Part shown: in pieces, positions 5,981 to 12,721 of the stretch
Numbering within the stretch: position 1 is the stretch's first letter
Layout of the letters: every line of letters starts with the position of its first letter
DNA from: JBBUEO01 sp038056915
Lineage (GTDB): Bacteria; Patescibacteriota; UBA1384; UBA12157; JAENIV01
Assembly: GCA_038056915.1 (NCBI GenBank)
Contig: JBBUEO010000034.1
Span: 1-12,729 of the forward strand
Direction: 5' to 3'
DNA: 12,729 nucleotides
Program-made: the position numbers and the translations under genes
The notes under the pieces: model-generated
Databases searched by the model: none
Told to the model about the DNA's origin: nothing
The model's input: the letters and a program-made list of their open reading frames with translations, nothing else

Positions 5981-6016
5981 TTCTAAACCCTAAATCTTAA
6001 ATTCTAAATCCTAAAA
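5981..6016. repeat. CTAAA(T/C)CCTAAA-type degenerate repeat
   Basis: An imperfect tandem run of TTCTAAACCC, TAAATCTTAA, ATTCTAAATC and CTAAAA occurs here. It resembles the TTAGGATTTA elements at 380-470 on the other strand. It lies between the rpmA leader and the dnaE promoter, and no gene is visible in it. Confidence 0.45.
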
Positions 6017-6067
6017 TAAGGACATTTTTAACATAACAGAAAGAGACTCGTTTGTCAAGAGGAATCG

Positions 6068-6076
6068 TGCTATATT
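6068..6076 (+). promoter_or_regulatory. Extended -10 box touching the dnaE start
   Basis: TGC-TATATT (6068-6076) fits an extended -10 element (TGnTATAAT) and directly abuts the annotated ATG. No good -35 is at standard spacing; TTGTCA (6052-6057) is 13 nt away. If it is used, transcription would start near 6083, inside the annotated frame. Confidence 0.4.
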
Positions 6077-9000
6077 ATGGACGAGGAAAAATTGGCAAAA
6101 TTTGTTCATCTTCACAACCATTCACACTATTCTCTCCTTGACGGCTTGGGGAAAGTCCCTGAGCTGGTTTCTCGTGCCAAAGAATTGGGGTTAGAAGCAA
6201 TGGCGATTACTGATCACGGGGTGATGTATGGGGTAATTGAATTTTATAAAGAGTGTCAAAAACAAGCAATCAAACCAATCATTGGGGTAGAAACCTATTT
6301 GGCACCGCGAAAGATGGAAGACAAACAGCCAAAAATAGACACCAACCCTTTTCATCTGATTCTCCTTTGCAAAAATAAAACCGGCTATGAAAATCTGCTA
6401 TACTTAATCACTCAAGCCCATCTAATCGGCCACTATTATCGCCCCAGAATTGACAAGGAAATTTTAAAACAACGCCATGAGGGATTAATTGCCCTGACCG
6501 CCTGTCTTTGGGGAGAAATTCCTCAAATGATCCTTAAAGCCCCCTGGGATAAAGTTATCGAAACAGCCAAAGACTATTTAAATATCTTTGGCGATGATTT
6601 TTATTTGGAGCTTCAAGACCATCCGGAAATTCCCGAGCAAGAGAAGGTCAATCAAGGTTTAAAAAAACTAAGTAAAACCTTAAAAATTCCCTTAGTCGCC
6701 ACTTGCGATGTCCACTATATCTTACCGACCGACCGTGAAGCCCATGAAGTCCTCTTGGCGGTACAAACAGGTAAAGAACTTGATGACGAAAAACGGTTGT
6801 CTCTAAAAGAAGTTAATTTGTCTTTAAGATCGCCCGAAGATATGGAAAAGGCTTTTGGAACAGCGGTATGTCAAAATACTTTAAAAGTAGCTCAAAAATG
6901 CAATTTGGAAATAGAATTTGGCAAGCCAATTTTGCCCAAATTCCCTCTACCTGCTGGAGAAACTGCTAAGTCCTATCTTGAAAAACTGGCCCGGGAAGGC
7001 TTAAAAAAAAGGTATGACGAAATCTCTCAAGATATTAAAAAGCGCTTGGAATATGAGCTTGAAACAATTGAAAAAACCCATTTTGAAGATTATCTCTTAA
7101 TCGTTGCCGATTATGTCAATTTTGCCAAAAGCAGAGGTATTTTGGTTGGGCCAGGACGAGGTTCGGCGGCTGGATCGCTGGTTAGTTATGCCTTAAATAT
7201 TACCAATCTTGATCCGATTAAATATGAACTACTCTTTGAAAGATTCTTAAATCCTGAAAGAATCGCTCCCCCGGACATTGACCTTGATTTTGCTGACGCC
7301 CGAAGAGAGGAAGTCATCCGTTACATTTCCGAAAAATACGGCTCTGATAAAGTCGCGCAAATTATTACTTTTGGGACGATGGCTTCAAGAGGTTCGGTTC
7401 GCGATACTGGCCGAGCATTGGGAATGAGTTATTCGGATGTTGATAAAATCGCTAAATTAATTCCCTTTGGGCTTACTTTAGAACAAACCCTCGAAACGGT
7501 TGATGAACTGCGTGATCTTGCCAACCAAGATCCCCAAACCAAACACCTAATTAAAATGGCCCAAGCCCTCGAAGGCGTCGCCCGTCATGCTTCAACCCAT
7601 GCCGCCGGGATTGTCATCGCCCGCGAGCCATTAGTTTGCGATGTTCCTCTCCAATATGCTTCCCGCGGCGAAAAAGAAATCATTACTCAATATGCCATGA
7701 ACGATTTGGAAGAAATTGGTTTGATAAAAATGGATATTTTAGGTCTGGCTAATCTTTCAATTATGGACAACGCTTTAAGAATTATCAAAAAAACCCGTAA
7801 TCAAAAAATTGATTTAGAAAACCTTCCCCTGGACGACCCGGAAACCTATCAGCTCTTGTCAAGGGCAGAAACCACCGGGGTTTTTCAGTTGGAATCAGAC
7901 GGTATGAAACGTTATCTTAAGGAGCTTAAACCAGAGGAATTTGAAGATATTATTGCCATGGTGGCTTTATATCGGCCGGGACCAATGGAGTTAATTCCTG
8001 AATATATTGGAAGAAAACATCGCCGGAAAAAAATTACCTATCTTCATCCCAATCTCGAACCGATTCTTAAAAACACCTACGGAGTAGCAATTTATCAAGA
8101 ACAATTACTGCAAATCGCCCGCGAAATCGCTGGCTTTTCTTTAGGCGAAGCCGATATCTTAAGAAAAGCTATTGGCAAAAAAATTAAAAAATTATTGATG
8201 GAACAACAAATTAAGTTTATTACCGGCGCCCAAAAAAACGGGCTTTCCAAGCAGGCGGCGGAAAAAATCTTTCGCTTTATCGAACCATTTGCCGAGTATG
8301 GCTTCAACCGGGCGCATGCTGCCTGTTATGCCTTAATTGCCTTTCAAACTGCCTATCTTAAAAGCCATTATCCTCAAGAATTTATGGCGGCGTTAATGAC
8401 TTCCGAACAAAATAATCTTGATAAACTTTCGGTGGCGATTGGAGAATGCGAACGGCTAAATATTCATGTTTTGCCGCCTGACATTAACGAATCGTTTGTT
8501 GATTTTGGGGTGGTGCCGAAAACTGGCAACATTCGTTTTGGTTTGGCGGCAATTAAAAATGTTGGCGTGGGGGTGGCCGATTCAATTGTCGAAGAAAGAA
8601 AATCCCGAGGCCCCTATAAATCCCTTGAAGAATTTTTAAATCGTTTAGGAGGAAAAATTCTTAATAAAAAAGTCATCGAAGCCTTAAGTAAAGCCGGCGC
8701 CCTTGACCAATTTGCCGAAAGAAACCAGATTTTAGGCAGTATCGAAAATATCCTCAAATTTATTACCATCGCCCAGTCCCCAACTTCCACTTCCCAAATG
8801 GGACTTTTCAAAATCGAAACCGTAAAAAGCAAGACTTTAACATTAACCACCATTGAGCAAGCCACCAAAAAACAGCGGCTGGCTTGGGAGAAAGAACTCC
8901 TGGGGATGTATGTTAGCGAGCACCCTTTAAAGGAAATTGAACAAACTTTACAAAAACAGACTCAGGCCATCAGAGAAATTCAAGAAAAAGCCGACAAAAA

Positions 9001-9481
9001 GGTAGTTGTTGGCGGAATTATTACCACTATTCAAAAAATTATTACTCGCGCCAACGAACCAATGCTTTTTGCCACCTTAGAGGACACCACCGGTAGAACC
9101 GAGGTTTTAGTTTTTCCGAAAATCTTGAAAAAAAATCAATTGCCTTGGCGGGTAGACAATATTGTGGTTGTCGAAGGCCGGACTAACTTAAAGGACGGCT
9201 CCCTAAAAATTATTGCCGAACAAGTTAAAGAATTTGCTTTGGATCAAAGTGAAATAGTAGAAAAGAAATTGATTCTTAAGCTTCAAGAAAATTCCCCCAA
9301 AGAAATTTTGCAGAAAATTAAAGAAATTCTTTTACAATATCCCGGCGAGGTGCCGGTTCATCTGATAATTCCTCATAATGGCAGTTTGAAGGAAGTTAAA
9401 ACCAAGACTAAGGTTTCCCAAATAGAGGAGATGATGGAGAGTTTAGAGAATCTATTAGGCAAAAAAAATGTCCTTTTCTAA
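6077..9481 (+). CDS. dnaE: DNA polymerase III alpha subunit
   Basis: This is the replicative DNA polymerase catalytic subunit, 1134 residues, intact and without an intein. An N-terminal PHP domain (about 9-290) carries HLHNHS (H13, H15), D22, ITDHG (H47), GVE (E72), FHL (H93), C143 and DVHY (D211, H213). The polymerase core has GRGSAAGS (about 360), PDIDLDF (D402, D404) and KMDILGL (D553), the three catalytic aspartates, then HASTHAAG, YRPGPM, GVFQLES and FAEYGFNRAHAACYA (helix-hairpin-helix region). An OB-fold lies at about 975-1050 (VVVGGIITTIQKI...TLEDTTGRTEVLVF), followed by a short C-terminal domain. The ATG at 6077 has only a distant GAGGA. A TTG at 6092 with GAGG 5 nt upstream would also leave the PHP domain complete. 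The gene is divergent from rpmA. Confidence 0.97.
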   Translation: MDEEKLAKFVHLHNHSHYSLLDGLGKVPELVSRAKELGLEAMAITDHGVMYGVIEFYKECQKQAIKPIIGVETYLAPRKMEDKQPKIDTNPFHLILLCKNKTGYENLLYLITQAHLIGHYYRPRIDKEILKQRHEGLIALTACLWGEIPQMILKAPWDKVIETAKDYLNIFGDDFYLELQDHPEIPEQEKVNQGLKKLSKTLKIPLVATCDVHYILPTDREAHEVLLAVQTGKELDDEKRLSLKEVNLSLRSPEDMEKAFGTAVCQNTLKVAQKCNLEIEFGKPILPKFPLPAGETAKSYLEKLAREGLKKRYDEISQDIKKRLEYELETIEKTHFEDYLLIVADYVNFAKSRGILVGPGRGSAAGSLVSYALNITNLDPIKYELLFERFLNPERIAPPDIDLDFADARREEVIRYISEKYGSDKVAQIITFGTMASRGSVRDTGRALGMSYSDVDKIAKLIPFGLTLEQTLETVDELRDLANQDPQTKHLIKMAQALEGVARHASTHAAGIVIAREPLVCDVPLQYASRGEKEIITQYAMNDLEEIGLIKMDILGLANLSIMDNALRIIKKTRNQKIDLENLPLDDPETYQLLSRAETTGVFQLESDGMKRYLKELKPEEFEDIIAMVALYRPGPMELIPEYIGRKHRRKKITYLHPNLEPILKNTYGVAIYQEQLLQIAREIAGFSLGEADILRKAIGKKIKKLLMEQQIKFITGAQKNGLSKQAAEKIFRFIEPFAEYGFNRAHAACYALIAFQTAYLKSHYPQEFMAALMTSEQNNLDKLSVAIGECERLNIHVLPPDINESFVDFGVVPKTGNIRFGLAAIKNVGVGVADSIVEERKSRGPYKSLEEFLNRLGGKILNKKVIEALSKAGALDQFAERNQILGSIENILKFITIAQSPTSTSQMGLFKIETVKSKTLTLTTIEQATKKQRLAWEKELLGMYVSEHPLKEIEQTLQKQTQAIREIQEKADKKVVVGGIITTIQKIITRANEPMLFATLEDTTGRTEVLVFPKILKKNQLPWRVDNIVVVEGRTNLKDGSLKIIAEQVKEFALDQSEIVEKKLILKLQENSPKEILQKIKEILLQYPGEVPVHLIIPHNGSLKEVKTKTKVSQIEEMMESLENLLGKKNVLF

Positions 9482-9485
9482 AGAT

Positions 9486-9514
9486 TTGACAAAGAACAGC
9501 TTAAAGTTTAAACT
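9486..9514 (+). promoter_or_regulatory. Promoter with overlapping 12-bp palindrome before the DUF4870 gene
   Basis: TTGACA (9486-9491), 17 bases, then TAAACT (9509-9514, four of six consensus bases) form a promoter just after dnaE. The perfect palindrome AAGTTTAAACTT (9504-9515) covers the -10 box and is a candidate operator. Transcription would start near 9521, upstream of an AAAGGAGG ribosome site. Confidence 0.5.
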
Positions 9515-9551
9515 TAAAATAAATAGATAAATATCCTAAAGGAGGTTTAAA

Positions 9552-9893
9552 ATGGCAGATGAACAATCATCATCGAACCAGCCAGCATCGGGCGCCGAAG
9601 GTATTGATCCAAAATTAGCAGGGCTTCTCTGCTATATCTGGATTATCGGCCTAGTCTTTCTGCTGATTTCTAAGGACAAATTTGTCCGTTTTCACGCCTA
9701 TCAGTCGCTATTTTTGGGGATCACTTTTGCCGTCTTGGTGATAGTTTCCGCCTTTATCCCCATTATTAACTTTTTCACCTGGCTGCTCTGGCCTTTGTAC
9801 ATTGTCCTGGTGGTGATTATGATGGTCAAAGCCAATTCCGGTGAAAAGTACAAACTGCCGCTTATTGGCGATTGGGCAGAAAAGAATTCATAA
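9552..9893 (+). CDS. DUF4870/Tic20-like small integral membrane protein
   Basis: This 113-residue protein has a Ser/Gln-rich hydrophilic start (about 1-18), then three hydrophobic segments at about 21-39, 52-72 and 73-92. The motif KDKFVRFHAYQSLF between the first two and the ending MVKANSGEKYKLPLIGDWAEK are typical of the DUF4870 (Tic20-like) family. It acts in the cytoplasmic membrane; a molecular function is not established for bacterial members. The ATG is well supported by AAAGGAGG 6 nt upstream. It has its own promoter after dnaE. Confidence 0.85.
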   Translation: MADEQSSSNQPASGAEGIDPKLAGLLCYIWIIGLVFLLISKDKFVRFHAYQSLFLGITFAVLVIVSAFIPIINFFTWLLWPLYIVLVVIMMVKANSGEKYKLPLIGDWAEKNS

Positions 9894-9906
9894 ATATTGA
9901 AAAACA

Positions 9907-9976
9907 TCCACTAATTTTTTTTCACTAATCAACACGAATTGCTTAATTCGCGTTTATTCGTGTGATAAATTCGCGA
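9907..9976. repeat. Intergenic palindromic repeat, copy 3 of the CCACTAAT family
   Basis: TCCACTAATTTTTTTTCACTAATC is followed by AACACGAATT, AATTCGCG and ATTCGTGTG, the same words in the same order as the copies at 2356 and 3915, in a more diverged form. CACGAATT and ATTCGTG can pair. It fills the gap between the DUF4870 and glutaredoxin genes, and no terminator is visible. Confidence 0.55.
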
Positions 9977-9989
9977 AAGGAAATTCCTT

Positions 9990-10226
9990 ATGAAAGTAAT
10001 TATTTATACGACAATTAGTTGTCCTTATTGTCATCAGGCAAAAGAATATTTTCAAGCTCAAAAAATTGATTTTGAAGAGATCGATGTAGGACAAAATCCC
10101 CAAGCCGCTCAAGAGATGGTAAAACTCTCCGGTCAAATGGGAGTGCCGGTAATTGTTATTGATAACAAAGTGATGGTTGGTTTCGATCAAAAAGAAATCG
10201 AGAGTGCCCTTGGTAAAAAGCCGTAA
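9990..10226 (+). CDS. Glutaredoxin-like protein (YruB/NrdH type)
   Basis: This 78-residue single-domain thioredoxin-fold protein has the redox motif CPYC at residues 11-14 (TTISCPYCHQAKEYF), the cis-proline motif GVPVIVI and a final VGFDQKEIESAL. These features match the small YruB/NrdH-like glutaredoxins, which reduce disulfides in ribonucleotide reductase or other proteins; which reductant it uses cannot be seen. The ATG has AAAGGA 8 nt upstream, within a short self-complementary stretch AAGGAAATTCCTT. The gene converges on the PH-domain gene with 6 bases between the two stops and no visible terminator. Confidence 0.92.
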   Translation: MKVIIYTTISCPYCHQAKEYFQAQKIDFEEIDVGQNPQAAQEMVKLSGQMGVPVIVIDNKVMVGFDQKEIESALGKKP

Positions 10227-10232
10227 AATATG

Positions 10233-10751
10233 TCATAAGTTCTCTGATTGGGAAGGGATATTGGCTTGGTGGTGACCCGCTTTAATAATCTTTTGCTGGA
10301 TAAGGTAGGGATTTTCAACATTTTTAATTACCATCAATGGGTCTATGCCGGCGGTGGTAATTTTTAGATCTCCAAAATTAAGCATTGTTTTAATTGCCCC
10401 TTGCACTTCGATAGTGACATTTTGAATTTTACCCAATTCGCATTCTGTCAGCCGCCGGCTAAAAAGTCCGTTCTGTTCAATAATAATTAGCCGTTCGGTG
10501 GTTAAAATATAAAGAAAATTATTATAAAGAAACCAAATATAAAAACCATAGAAGATAAAGAAAATCACCACCATCACAATTAAAATGCTAGTTACCCCAG
10601 AAAAACCAAAAAATAATAAACTTAAAACTAAAATTAAAATTATCCCAAGACCGACAAAGCCGGCTTTGGATAGCACCCAAGGATGGCGTTTGATGACAAA
10701 AATGACGTCTTCAGTAGACCGCTGTCCCTCAAAGGTAAATTGTTCTTTCAT
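10233..10751 (-). CDS. Membrane protein with bacterial PH domain (bPH2/DUF304)
   Basis: This 172-residue protein has a short cytoplasmic start containing FEGQRSTEDVIFVIKRHPWVL, two TM helices at about 30-50 and 53-76, then a bacterial PH-like domain (about 77-155) with LYILTTERLIIIEQNGLFSRR and LGKIQNVTIEVQG. This is the bPH2 (DUF304, YdbS/YdbT-like) layout. Function is not established; membrane-associated scaffolding or stress roles have been suggested for relatives. The ATG has no Shine-Dalgarno, but a good -10 box lies exactly where a leaderless transcript would begin. Confidence 0.85.
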   Translation of the reverse strand: MKEQFTFEGQRSTEDVIFVIKRHPWVLSKAGFVGLGIILILVLSLLFFGFSGVTSILIVMVVIFFIFYGFYIWFLYNNFLYILTTERLIIIEQNGLFSRRLTECELGKIQNVTIEVQGAIKTMLNFGDLKITTAGIDPLMVIKNVENPYLIQQKIIKAGHHQANIPSQSENL

Positions 10752-10757
10752 ATTTTT

Positions 10758-10787
10758 ATAATACCACTAAGACCTGTCCCGAGTAAA
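10758..10787 (-). promoter_or_regulatory. Promoter of the PH-domain gene, predicted leaderless
   Basis: On the minus strand an extended -10 TGG-TATTAT (-10 at 10758-10763) ends six bases before the ATG, so the expected start is the A of the ATG. A weak -35 TTTACT (10782-10787) lies 18 bases upstream, inside the loop of a 5-bp inverted repeat CCCGA/TCGGG (10778-10792) that could be an operator. Confidence 0.45.
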
Positions 10788-10796
10788 TCGGGGGAA

Positions 10797-10903
10797 AACT
10801 AAGATGAACAAAGAAATACTAAGAATTTTCTTTGTCTTTCCTTGTCTTCCTCTGTTTTCCTTTGTTCATTTTTAATTTCCTTGTTTTTCTTTGTGGTTCC
10901 TTG
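10797..10903. repeat. CTTTGT/CCTTG-type degenerate repeat array, 3' of the S23 gene
   Basis: On the plus strand, words such as CTTTGTCTTTCC, TTGTCTTCC, TGTTTTCCTTTG and TTTCCTTG follow one another at roughly 10-11 base spacing, next to ACAAAGAAATACTAAGAAT. The array fills the gap between the PH and S23 genes. No ORF or terminator is visible in it. Confidence 0.55.
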
Positions 10904-10908
10904 GTTTA

Positions 10909-11406
10909 TTAAGTCCAATATTTCCTATTATAATTATTGACGATTTGGCGTTTTTGTTCCTGCTGGCGTTCCTGTCGTAATTCTTCTTTCTCGTCGCCTT
11001 TTTGGACAAATCTTTTTCTTAAGCCTTCCATCTGCCGCTTGAGCATGGTTTTTTCTCCCATAAGAAGTTTTATCCCGTTCGATAGTATTCTTAGCGTTTC
11101 TTTGTCTCTCTTTGTTTTTTTTAGTCCCCGTTTTATATCCCTTTCCAAATCAAAATAGTCTTCTAAAAGTTCGTTGAGGGATCCCATCGCAAAACCGAGA
11201 AAATCCAAATTAGCTTTAGTATTTCCTCGACCATGGCCTTCAGCAATATTTTGCTTTAGTGATCTCCCAGAGGATTCCATCTGTTCGATTAAACGGCGGT
11301 CTTTGATTGTGTCTAAATATTGAGAACAGAATTCTTTTGTCAATTGATATATTTCTTCCGCCTGCTGAAAAGTTCGGAGCGCTTTGTAACCCAGCGGGTT
11401 ATACAA
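10909..11406 (-). CDS. Four-helix-bundle protein of the S23 / 23S-rRNA-intervening-sequence family
   Basis: This family is encoded inside 23S rRNA intervening sequences in some bacteria and as stand-alone genes in others. Function is unclear; it is related to the bAvd protein of diversity-generating retroelements. The signature is present: LRTFQQAEEIYQLT, RRLIEQMESSGRSLKQNIAEG (about 38-57) and GSLNELLEDYFDL. At 165 residues it is longer than the usual 110-130. The extra length is a Lys/Arg-rich loop (GLKKTKRDKETLRI, about 94-107) and a charged C-terminal tail (about 130-165). The TTG start at 11406 has a strong AAAGGAGG site. The loop codons match the flanking repeat (17 of 20 bases between 11087-11106 minus and 10807-10826 plus). 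Confidence 0.85.
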   Translation of the reverse strand: MYNPLGYKALRTFQQAEEIYQLTKEFCSQYLDTIKDRRLIEQMESSGRSLKQNIAEGHGRGNTKANLDFLGFAMGSLNELLEDYFDLERDIKRGLKKTKRDKETLRILSNGIKLLMGEKTMLKRQMEGLRKRFVQKGDEKEELRQERQQEQKRQIVNNYNRKYWT

Positions 11407-11521
11407 TTCCCCTCCTTTCTTGATCTATCCTTGTTTTTCTTCTTTGTTTTTTTCTTTGCTTTTCTTCGTCTATCTTTGTCTTTATTTGTTTGATTTTTCT
11501 TTGTTTATCTTGGGCACTCAT
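11399..11521 (-). CDS. Low-complexity 40-codon ORF (doubtful)
   Basis: The ATG at 11521 overlaps the TGA of the 32-residue membrane peptide gene as ATGA, which would allow translational coupling. The product is almost entirely Lys, Arg, Gln, Glu and Ile (KQRKIKQIKTKIDEEKQRKK...) because it translates the CTTTGT-type repeat at 11419-11512. Its 3' end overlaps the S23 TTG start by 8 bases. It may be real and coupled, or it may be the repeat happening to stay open. I favour the latter. Confidence 0.2.
   Translation of the reverse strand: MSAQDKQRKIKQIKTKIDEEKQRKKQRRKTRIDQERRGIV
11419..11512. repeat. CTTTGT-type degenerate repeat array, 5' of the S23 gene
   Basis: Plus-strand words CTTGTTTTTCTT, CTTTGTTTTTTT, CTTTGCTTTTCTTCG, ATCTTTGTCTTT and TTTCTTTGTTTATC recur at irregular spacing of about 10-14 bases. 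It is the same family as 10797-10903 and as the insert in the S23 coding sequence. Confidence 0.55.
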
Positions 11522-11616
11522 CTCCACAGACGGCTGATAAAGGGCACAAGCATACCTAAAGCAACTATTAGCATAATAATGATAAAGAAAATTCGCTGGC
11601 AAGATTTTTTATCCAT
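11518..11616 (-). CDS. 32-residue single-TM membrane peptide
   Basis: The ORF starts at ATG 11616, seven bases after the stop of the WecA-like gene. It encodes a basic start (MDKKSCQR), one hydrophobic segment (about 9-27, IFFIIIMLIVALGMLVPFI) and a short basic end (SRLWR). This is the layout of a real bitopic membrane peptide, N-in by the positive-inside rule. The Shine-Dalgarno is weak (AAGA; GAGG is 13 nt away), so translation may depend on coupling to the upstream gene. Its TGA overlaps the next ATG. No family is assigned. It could be chance, but the ordered charge-hydrophobic-charge pattern in the expected operon position favours a gene. Confidence 0.5.
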   Translation of the reverse strand: MDKKSCQRIFFIIIMLIVALGMLVPFISRLWR

Positions 11617-11623
11617 AATTTTC

Positions 11624-12712
11624 TTACACCCTCTTTTTTCTCCATTCTAAAATAACTAACACTAATCCTAAGGAGGCCATTAAGCCAAATAGAAACAAAA
11701 TCGCGGTAATTTTTTCTTGGGTTTTGGCCAAAACCCCAATTGATCCAAAAACAATCGAAATAAGATAAAGCAAGATTACCGCTTGTCTTTGGGAGAGACC
11801 GGCGGTTAATAAACGGTGATGAAGGTGTTTTCGGTCAGCCACAAAGGGCGATTTACCGGCAAAAATCCTTCTTACCACTACCCAGCCGACATCCAAAACC
11901 GGAATGCCTAAAACCAAGAAAGCGGTCGCCAGTTTGCCTCCAGAAATTATTGACAAAACGGCAATTAAAAAACCCAGACTCATGCTTCCGGAATCACCCA
12001 GAAAAATCCGCGCCGGATTAAAATTCCAAGGCAAAAATCCTATTGCCACCCCAGCAATTAAAACAGCCAGCAAAGCATTGGCGTCCTGACCCAGGGCAAG
12101 ACTTAGAAAAAAAATCACCATAGCGGTTATGCCAGCGATGCCCGAAGCCAAACCATCTAAGCCATCTAAAAAATTAAAGGTATTCACCAAGAGAACTATC
12201 CAAAAAATCGTTAAAAGATCTCCCCACAAAACCACTGTCAAGTTGACAGAGAAGATTTCAATCGGAAACTGTATCGTCGTTAAATCCAGATGAAAACCAA
12301 AGGGTAACCTTAAAAAAGTAATTGTTAGACCGCCAACCACCACCATGCTGGCGGCAACAATTTGCCAAAAAAGTTTGCTTATCGGCCCTACTCCTCGGAT
12401 ATCATCATAAATTCCCACTATTGCCAAAATTAGCAACCCGCCCAATACTCCGATAATCCGTTTATCGATGAAAGCAATATGAAACGGAGAAAATTCTAAA
12501 CGGTTAGAAGCTAAACTATATGCAATAATAACGATCAAAAAAGAAATAATAATCGCCACCCCGCCCAGTCTGGGAATTGGTTTATGATGAATTTTTCGAG
12601 GCGACGGAGAATCAAAGATTTTGAATCTCCAAGCCAAGGTTTTAACATAATAAGTCAACCCCCCGGAGATTAAAGCGGCAATAATAAATGGCGGAAGATA
12701 AGCTCTTAGCAT
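11624..12712 (-). CDS. wecA: WecA/TagO-like polyprenyl-phosphate GlcNAc-1-phosphate transferase
   Basis: This integral membrane enzyme of the MraY/WecA superfamily (362 residues, about 10-11 TM helices) would transfer a sugar-1-phosphate, usually GlcNAc-1-P, from a UDP-sugar to undecaprenyl phosphate. That is the first step of surface polysaccharide or teichoic-acid-like polymer synthesis. Motifs in order are HHKPIPRLGG (42-51), YDDIRG (102-107), NFLDGLDGLASG (180-191), FLGDSGS (237-243) and ADRKHLHHRLL (292-302). The HLHHRL motif favours WecA/TagO over MraY. Two stops lie in frame just upstream of the ATG at 12712, so this is the first possible start. There is no Shine-Dalgarno. The gene leads the minus-strand set that includes the 32-residue peptide and the S23 gene. 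Confidence 0.92.
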   Translation of the reverse strand: MLRAYLPPFIIAALISGGLTYYVKTLAWRFKIFDSPSPRKIHHKPIPRLGGVAIIISFLIVIIAYSLASNRLEFSPFHIAFIDKRIIGVLGGLLILAIVGIYDDIRGVGPISKLFWQIVAASMVVVGGLTITFLRLPFGFHLDLTTIQFPIEIFSVNLTVVLWGDLLTIFWIVLLVNTFNFLDGLDGLASGIAGITAMVIFFLSLALGQDANALLAVLIAGVAIGFLPWNFNPARIFLGDSGSMSLGFLIAVLSIISGGKLATAFLVLGIPVLDVGWVVVRRIFAGKSPFVADRKHLHHRLLTAGLSQRQAVILLYLISIVFGSIGVLAKTQEKITAILFLFGLMASLGLVLVILEWRKKRV

Positions 12713-12715
12713 AAA

Positions 12716-12721
12716 ATTATA
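12716..12721 (-). promoter_or_regulatory. Perfect -10 box three bases before the wecA start
   Basis: TATAAT lies on the minus strand at 12721-12716, followed by TTT and the ATG. The -35 region would be outside the window. Transcription would begin within a few bases of the start codon, so the message may be leaderless or nearly so. Confidence 0.35.

Noticed and set aside
5776..6000. Plus-strand ORF of 74 codons with a repeated 16-residue unit (PFVIISSEVLVVPHGK)
   Set aside because: It starts inside rpmA antisense, has no ribosome site, and its repeats follow simply from the 48-bp DNA units being a multiple of three. The minus-strand relation to the rpmA start is more specific.
10797..11512. 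Diversity-generating retroelement associated with the bAvd-like S23 protein
   Set aside because: There is no reverse transcriptase, and no template/variable repeat pair with adenine-specific differences is visible.
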